A stretch of DNA of 64,000 nucleotides, taken from Pseudomonas sp. GM18. Its GTDB lineage: Bacteria; Pseudomonadota; Gammaproteobacteria; Pseudomonadales; Pseudomonadaceae. Below are positions 59,367-64,000 of this stretch, piece by piece (position 1 is the stretch's first letter; every line of letters starts with the position of its first letter). The notes below the pieces were generated by a model that was not told the DNA's origin, ran no database searches, and saw only the letters and a program-made list of their open reading frames with translations. The DNA lies in contig NZ_AKJT01000036.1 in assembly GCF_000282195.1 (NCBI RefSeq), forward strand, positions 1-64,000. The letters run 5' to 3'. The translations under genes and the position numbers were made by a program.

Positions 59367-60431
59367 ATGAAGATGGCACTGCAGAACAAAACCGGCAAAA
59401 CCCGCCACCGTCTGGTCGGCTCGTCGATCCTCGCGCTTACCCTGTTCGGCGTTCTCGGTGCGGCCCACGCACAAACGACCGCAGCCGCGCAGCCAACCGC
59501 GATCAATGCTGGCACCACTCATGCAACACCCTCCCCGTTCGGCCCGCTCAAGCATGTCAACGCCGGACTGCTGGACGTGGCATACGCCGAAACAGGTCCG
59601 GCTGACGGGCCGGTGGTGATTCTTCTGCACGGCTGGCCGTACGACATTCACAGCTATGACGAGGTCGCCCCGTTGCTTGCCGCAAAGGGCTATCGAGTAC
59701 TGATGCCGTATGCGCGTGGCTATGGCGATACGCATTTTCTGTCCGATAAGACCGTTCGCAATGGCCAACCGGCTGCGCTGGCCAGTGACGTCATCGACTT
59801 CATGGATGCGCTGAAGATCAAACAAGCCGTACTCGGTGGTTATGATTGGGGCGCGCGTTCGGCCGACATCGTCTCGGCGCTGTGGCCAGAACGGGTCAAG
59901 GCGCTGGTCTCGGTCAGCGGGTATCTGATCGGCAATCAGGCGGCCGGCAAGAACCCGCTTCCACCTAAAGCTGAATTGCAGTGGTGGTATCAGTTTTACT
60001 TCGCCACCGATCGCGGTCGCGCCGGGTACGAGAAAAACACCCACGACTTCGCCAAGTTGATATGGCAACTGGCTTCGCCGAAATGGGCGTTCGATGACGC
60101 CACTTTCGACCGCAGCGCCAAGGCACTGGAAAACCCCGACCATGTCGACATCACCGTGTTCAACTACCGCTGGCGCCTGGGTCTGGTCCAGGGCGAGAGC
60201 CGATACGAGGCGCTCGAACAGAAACTGGCCACGGCGCCTTCCATCAGCGTGCCGACCATCACCCTTGAGGGCGATGCCAACGGCGCACCGCACCCGGCCC
60301 CCGAGGATTACGCCAAGCGCTTCACCGGTAAATACGAGTTCCGGCTGATCAGCGGCGGCATCGGCCACAACCTGCCGCAGGAAGATCCGCAGGCGTTCGC
60401 CAAGGCTGTGATTGATGCGGATCACCTTTGA
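59367..60431 (+). CDS. Exported epoxide-hydrolase-like alpha/beta hydrolase
   Basis: The 354-residue protein has a Sec signal peptide (residues 14-35, SSILALTLFGVLGAAHA). The catalytic fold shows HGWP (oxyanion loop, LLHGWPYDIHSY) and the nucleophile Asp in GGYDWGARSADIV, as in epoxide hydrolases and haloalkane dehalogenases. TLEGDANGAPH and GGIGHNLPQEDP supply the acid and His. The Asp nucleophile excludes ordinary Ser esterases. ATG at 59367 behind GGAGA; the upstream open frame to 59160 overlaps the divergent VOC gene start and is not coding. Confidence 0.85.
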   Translation: MKMALQNKTGKTRHRLVGSSILALTLFGVLGAAHAQTTAAAQPTAINAGTTHATPSPFGPLKHVNAGLLDVAYAETGPADGPVVILLHGWPYDIHSYDEVAPLLAAKGYRVLMPYARGYGDTHFLSDKTVRNGQPAALASDVIDFMDALKIKQAVLGGYDWGARSADIVSALWPERVKALVSVSGYLIGNQAAGKNPLPPKAELQWWYQFYFATDRGRAGYEKNTHDFAKLIWQLASPKWAFDDATFDRSAKALENPDHVDITVFNYRWRLGLVQGESRYEALEQKLATAPSISVPTITLEGDANGAPHPAPEDYAKRFTGKYEFRLISGGIGHNLPQEDPQAFAKAVIDADHL

Positions 60432-60475
60432 GGTGATCTGACAGCCGTGTACTTGCCTCGATGAACACCTTCACA

Positions 60476-60506
60476 AAAACGGCTCGTTTATTTAACGAGC
60501 CGTTTT
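60476..60506. terminator. Rho-independent terminator
   Basis: AAAACGGCTCGTT and AACGAGCCGTTTT form a 13-bp stem around TATTT, 45 bases after the hydrolase stop. A/T runs flank both sides, so it works in either direction. Confidence 0.9.
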
Positions 60507-60591
60507 AACCAAGACAGACGCAACACCGTCTAATCTGAATAGAGCAGGACCACAAACACACCTCCAGCCTCTTGATACAGGGGGAAACGGG

Positions 60592-60903
60592 ATGATCGGC
60601 AAAACAGCACGCCAATGCTCGTCATGGATCCTCCCTTCCCTGCTCGCCATCAACCTGGCGCTGACTGCGGGATGTGCGAGCAAAACTTCCACGGCCCGCT
60701 ATTCGGCCTCAAGCACAGACTCAAGCGCAGGCTCAAGTTGCTATGCAAAAGCGCTCCCCACTGCCGGCGAGGGTGGCCTGGCCTGGGGCTCCACCCTGGA
60801 CGCGGCTCGCCAAAAGTCCATGGATAATTGCATACGCTATGCCGGCCAATCCGGTGGCACGCCGACTACCTGCCATGTGGTGATGGCGGAGTGCAAAAAC
60901 TGA
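60592..60903 (+). CDS. Small predicted lipoprotein
   Basis: The 103-residue protein has a lipobox signal (LLAINLALTAGC-ASK, lipidated Cys28) followed by a Ser/Thr-rich linker and a compact C-terminal domain (AWGSTLDAARQKSMDNC, TPTTCHVVMAECKN). Its paired cysteines and regular pattern recall DUF4189-type small exported domains. Membrane-anchored in the envelope; function unknown. ATG behind GGGGGAAAC. Confidence 0.7.
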   Translation: MIGKTARQCSSWILPSLLAINLALTAGCASKTSTARYSASSTDSSAGSSCYAKALPTAGEGGLAWGSTLDAARQKSMDNCIRYAGQSGGTPTTCHVVMAECKN

Positions 60904-60981
60904 TAGCGCGGTAGCGAAGCGGGCCTTGTTTATTGACGCGGTTATGGGGCAATGCCAGTCAGTTAAGCCGTAATGCGATCT

Positions 60982-61126
60982 GTAGCAGCTGCCGAGCTCG
61001 CGAGGCTGCGTTCGGCTGCGTAGCAGTCGTGAGTCCGGCTGGCGTGGTCTGCCTGATGCACCGTAAGTTCTGATTTCACGACTGCTACGCAGCCGAACGC
61101 AGCCTCGTGAACTCGGCAGCTGCTAC
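60982..61126. repeat. Inverted repeat pair (BIME), opposite orientation to the 13 kb copy
   Basis: Left arm GTAGCAGCTGCCGAGC (60982 on), right arm ending GAACTCGGCAGCTGCTAC (to 61126). The spacer, with GGTCTGCCTGATGCACC, is the reverse complement of the spacer in 12968-13116. It fills most of the gap between the lipoprotein gene and the FadL-type porin gene. Confidence 0.85.
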
Positions 61127-61189
61127 AAAAAAGAATGCGTCGTGGCTGAAATTGCTTAACTGAACTTCATTGGGCTTAGGGGGCGGCAA

Positions 61190-62509
61190 TTAGTACCGAT
61201 ACGTTGCCTGCACTGAAATTCCATTCGCACTATTTTCGTAATGGGCACTGTATTCCGGTTGAAGACCGGAGTCGTTCGAGTGCTTTACGGAGGCTTTTGA
61301 ATCCCAGAGATAACCATAGGCAAAGTCGATCGTCAGATCGGGGTTCGGCGAATAAGCGCCGCCCAGGGTCACGGCCTGACGATTCCCAACCGGAACGCGC
61401 ACGCTGCGATCGGCATTTCCAACGGGCGCCGGGTCATAGGCATAACCTGCGCGTATCAGCCATTGCGGGTTCAATTGATAGGATGTGCCGACCGCGGTGG
61501 ACCACGTGTCGTGCCAGTTCATTTGTTCGGCCACACTCCCCAGGCCAGCAGCCTGGCCCATGGCGGAAACACCGCTGTTGATGGCCTCGACCTTCTGGAT
61601 CCGGCTCCAGCGTTTCCAGGTGGCCCCCAGGTATCCGGTCCAGCGGCTATTGAAATGATGGGTGATGGACGTATCCACGGATTCGGGCATCGTCAGATCT
61701 ATCTGGGTGTCATATTTTCCGTCCAGCGGGATAACGCTCGGGGAGCCGGAAACCTCTGTATGCCCTTTGAGGTGATAGCTCACTTTCGAGTGATAAGTAA
61801 TCCCCCAACGGGTGGCCTCACTGAAGTCAACCAAGAGGCCAACGTTGTAGCCAACTGCCGTGTCATCGCCTTTGATGGTGACCAGTGTGTCCTGGCCGTT
61901 GTTCAGGGCGCCGGTTGCCATGTAATTCTGAAGCTTTGCATCGAAATGGTTCAGGGTCGGTCCGCCACCAATGGACACGTAATCATTGATCCGATAGGCC
62001 AGTGTGGGTTGCAGGGTTATCTCCTTGGTGGTGCTATAGGAACCATGGTAACGACCCTGAAAAGTGCTCTCGTAATCATTGATCAGACCACTCGGCGCAT
62101 AGAGGCCCAGCCCCATCGAAAAGCGATCATCAAGCGGTGTCGACATATAAGCGAATGGCACGACTCCCAAAGGTACCGAGTCCCCCTTATTCGTTCCTGC
62201 GGCACTGCTCTGCGCATCACTGATGTCGTCGCTCACCGAGACGATTGCGGCCCCGCCGGAAATCTCACTGCGCTGCAACTTGGTCAGGCCTGCAGGGTTT
62301 CCGTAAATGGTGCTGGCGTCCAGCGCAGATGACGACCTCCCCGCATAAGCAGTCCCCGCACTGCTTGCACTTTGTTCGTTCAGGCCAATGCCATTGGCGC
62401 CGGCAATGGTCGAGGCGCTGAGCAGTGCCATGGCACTGGTGAACTTGATCCAGACAGCACACGTTCGCTGAACAGAGAGACACGGGATCACACGGCTATT
62501 GAGTTTCAT
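61190..62509 (-). CDS. OmpP1/FadL-family outer membrane porin
   Basis: Outer-membrane beta-barrel of 439 residues for uptake of hydrophobic compounds such as long-chain fatty acids. Signal peptide to about residue 37 (ASTIAGANG). The mature N-terminus NGIGLNEQSASSAGTAYAGRSSSALDASTIYGNPAGLTKL is the FadL hatch/NPA signature, and the protein ends in an aromatic (TYRY) as barrels do. ATG at 62509 behind AGAGGTGG. It lies downstream of an acyl-CoA synthetase gene but behind a terminator. Confidence 0.88.
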   Translation of the reverse strand: MKLNSRVIPCLSVQRTCAVWIKFTSAMALLSASTIAGANGIGLNEQSASSAGTAYAGRSSSALDASTIYGNPAGLTKLQRSEISGGAAIVSVSDDISDAQSSAAGTNKGDSVPLGVVPFAYMSTPLDDRFSMGLGLYAPSGLINDYESTFQGRYHGSYSTTKEITLQPTLAYRINDYVSIGGGPTLNHFDAKLQNYMATGALNNGQDTLVTIKGDDTAVGYNVGLLVDFSEATRWGITYHSKVSYHLKGHTEVSGSPSVIPLDGKYDTQIDLTMPESVDTSITHHFNSRWTGYLGATWKRWSRIQKVEAINSGVSAMGQAAGLGSVAEQMNWHDTWSTAVGTSYQLNPQWLIRAGYAYDPAPVGNADRSVRVPVGNRQAVTLGGAYSPNPDLTIDFAYGYLWDSKASVKHSNDSGLQPEYSAHYENSANGISVQATYRY

Positions 62510-62606
62510 TTTCCACCTCTTATTTATTGTTTTTGTTGATTGCACGCAGGCAAGGCTTCGCCTTCCCGTGCATGTTTCAGTGCCGGCTGGAGTTGATCTA
62601 AGTTGT

Positions 62607-62637
62607 GTAAAAGGCCCTGGCGGAACAGCGCCAGGGC
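62607..62637 (-). terminator. Rho-independent terminator of the acyl-CoA synthetase gene
   Basis: Read on the minus strand, GCCCTGGCG (62637-62629) and CGCCAGGGC (62622-62614) form a 9-bp stem, followed by CTTTT. It lies 35 bases after the synthetase stop, so the FadL gene needs its own promoter. Confidence 0.75.
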
Positions 62638-62671
62638 ATGACTGCTGGACTTACAGACGCGAGTCAGGGGC

Positions 62672-64000
62672 TCAACTAAGCCACTCGATCTGGAAGCTAT
62701 AGCGCCCTAAAAGCGGCGCCAGGATTTCCTGGTCAGTGCCGGCCCGAATGCAGGCGACGGGCCCACGACGATTGTCCTGCACGACCTCAACAGCAATATC
62801 CGCAAGCCCCAGGCGCCCCGCTTCCTGCTGGACGACTCTGGCAATCTCCCGCTGCTGCAAAGCGGGCTTGAATATCTTGCCCACGGCCGTCAGTGGCAGT
62901 GCTTCGAGGATTTCAATGCGTTTGGGAACGGCTGCCCGCTCACTGATGTGGAGATGGGCGAACACCTCCAGTTCTTCGGCATTGCAAACTTGCCCGGGGC
63001 GCAATTGAACGTAGGCCACCGGCACCTCGCCCGAGTAGACGTCGGGGCTGCCGATTGCAGCGGCCAGGGCGACAGCGGGATGCGCCTGCAGAGCCTCCTC
63101 GATTTGCTTGGGATCGATGTTATGGCCGCCGCGGATGATCAACTCCTTCTTGCGTCCGGTCAGCCAGAAGTAACCCTGCGCATCCTCGCGACCCAAATCA
63201 CCCGTATTCAGCCAGCGCTGACCGTCGATATCGATCCAGAGCCCCCGGTTATGACTCTCCTCCAGATAGCCATCGAAGAGGTTCGGACCACTGATCGTGA
63301 TGACCCCGATCTCATCCACGTTGGCGTCGCGCAGGTACTCACCCGCATCATTGAGCAAGACCGCGCGCATATTCTGGTAGGCGATCCGTATCCCGATGGA
63401 GCCGATACAACGCTCGCCATGGGGCGGATTGATTGAAGAAACGCAGGCGCCCTCAGTAAGGCCGTAACCCTCAAGGATCTTTAGCCCGGTCCGGCGCTCG
63501 AACTCTCGCAGAAGCTCGGCCGGCATAGGTGCGGCGCCACACATTGCGTAGCGAAGACTGGACAGGTCGCGGCCCTGCCATTCATTTTGCAGAAGTGCGG
63601 CATAGACCGTTGGCACGCCGGAAAAGAAGTTGATACCGAAGTGCTCGACCATCTCCCAGAATCGTGGGATCACCCCCTCGCCACGATACCCTTGAGGCGT
63701 CCCGAGGATCACATGGTCGCCTTGAGTCCAGGGCATCAGGCCAGTCACCATTTGTCCATTGACATGAAACAGCGGCAGGCCACAAAAGATAACCTGGCCA
63801 CTTGTGCGTGGCTGCATGTGAGCGGCCATGGCCCATGCATTGAATACTTCCGAGCCATGGGTTCGCGCGGCGATCTTGGGGAGCCCGGTGGTGCCACCCG
63901 TACAGATATAGGAAGAGCACTCATCCTGGCGGATTTGTCGACCGCTAATCAGGTGTGTGTGCGGCTGAGTATTCATCAGCGATTGCCAATCGTGGATCGC
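62672..64000 (-). CDS. AMP-forming acyl-CoA synthetase, 5' end outside window
   Basis: ANL-superfamily ligase; 443 codons are in view and the frame is open past the window end. Motifs: P-loop YICTGGTTGLPKIAARTH, GYGLTEGACVSS, WLNTGDLGREDAQGYFWLTGRKKELIIRGGHNIDP and the catalytic Lys near the end in PLTAVGKIFKPAL. Activates a carboxylic acid to its CoA thioester through an acyl-AMP. Together with FadL next door it suggests use of fatty or other hydrophobic acids; specificity is not readable. The ATG at 63976 is internal. Confidence 0.88.
   Translation of the reverse strand, partial: AIHDWQSLMNTQPHTHLISGRQIRQDECSSYICTGGTTGLPKIAARTHGSEVFNAWAMAAHMQPRTSGQVIFCGLPLFHVNGQMVTGLMPWTQGDHVILGTPQGYRGEGVIPRFWEMVEHFGINFFSGVPTVYAALLQNEWQGRDLSSLRYAMCGAAPMPAELLREFERRTGLKILEGYGLTEGACVSSINPPHGERCIGSIGIRIAYQNMRAVLLNDAGEYLRDANVDEIGVITISGPNLFDGYLEESHNRGLWIDIDGQRWLNTGDLGREDAQGYFWLTGRKKELIIRGGHNIDPKQIEEALQAHPAVALAAAIGSPDVYSGEVPVAYVQLRPGQVCNAEELEVFAHLHISERAAVPKRIEILEALPLTAVGKIFKPALQQREIARVVQQEAGRLGLADIAVEVVQDNRRGPVACIRAGTDQEILAPLLGRYSFQIEWLS

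Noticed and set aside
59253-60425. 390-codon open frame opposite the epoxide-hydrolase-like gene
   Set aside because: Antisense shadow; the plus strand has signal peptide, HGWP and Asp nucleophile motifs.
1-64000. CRISPR arrays, tRNA or rRNA genes, complete insertion sequences, prophage
   Set aside because: No regularly spaced direct repeats, no cloverleaf-like sequences and no full transposase or phage genes were seen by eye. A covariance-model tRNA scan could still find something missed.

Overview
The window looks like chromosome from a Pseudomonas of the fluorescens type. The supporting signs are high GC, Pseudomonas-style REP/BIME repeats between genes (2137-2226, 12968-13116, 60982-61126), a xylose ABC operon under an AraC-type XylR, an agmatine deiminase/N-carbamoylputrescine amidase cluster, and many small one-gene transcription units with their own LysR, AraC, Lrp or MarR regulators. 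I saw no rRNA, tRNA, CRISPR array, complete insertion sequence, prophage or replication origin.

Layout. 0.36-4.0 kb: an amidase, a MarR-GNAT fusion regulator, a LysR remnant and an exported cupin. 4.1-14.1 kb: a catabolic locus resembling the rhizopine (moc) genes of rhizobia. Its left arm has a diiron desaturase-like oxygenase, a Rieske ferredoxin, a ferredoxin reductase and a TIM-barrel isomerase. Its right arm has a MocA-like dehydrogenase, a hydroxypyruvate-isomerase-like protein and a MocB-like binding protein. A LacI-family repressor and a sigma-54 activator lie convergently between the arms, each with a visible candidate operator. 14.2-18.0 kb: a GATase1-AraC regulator, an Lrp regulator and a LysE/PanB-paralogue/MaoC operon. 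18.1-24.7 kb: xylR and xylAFGH, with no xylulokinase in view. 24.9-28.7 kb: a scarred zone with a malate dehydrogenase, a 24-codon citrate synthase tail, half of an alpha/beta hydrolase, a broken partial copy of the Mut7-C gene that is intact at 47 kb, and copies of a degenerate intergenic repeat.

27.6-37.4 kb: a PLP ammonia-lyase, an unassigned 2-oxoglutarate oxygenase-like protein, Gfa, a VOC protein, and an agmatine operon (aguA, aguB, a PotF-like protein and a second, Tat-exported agmatine deiminase) with a divergent LysR regulator. 37.8-39.8 kb: a low-GC block of unknown genes, including a Pro/Gln/Ala-repeat protein. 40.3-46.9 kb: two ABC importers. One is phosphonate-type (possibly selenate). 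The other is of the basic amino acid/histidine type and sits behind a near-exact HutC-like operator. 47-64 kb: housekeeping and small-enzyme genes, ending in a FadL porin and an acyl-CoA synthetase that runs off the window.

Two regulatory arrangements stand out. First, the right arm of the moc-like locus has a textbook -24/-12 promoter and twin GACATGTC palindromes next to a divergent sigma-54 activator. Second, the isochorismatase-like hydrolase at 55.5 kb is preceded by a complete-looking transcription attenuator: a promoter, a 19-residue leader peptide with six consecutive threonine codons, an antiterminator pairing and a U-rich terminator. A further gene, an ASCH-domain protein at 58.2-58.6 kb, has only an ATC codon where its start should be.

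All family assignments come from reading motifs and from memory of families. No database search was run.
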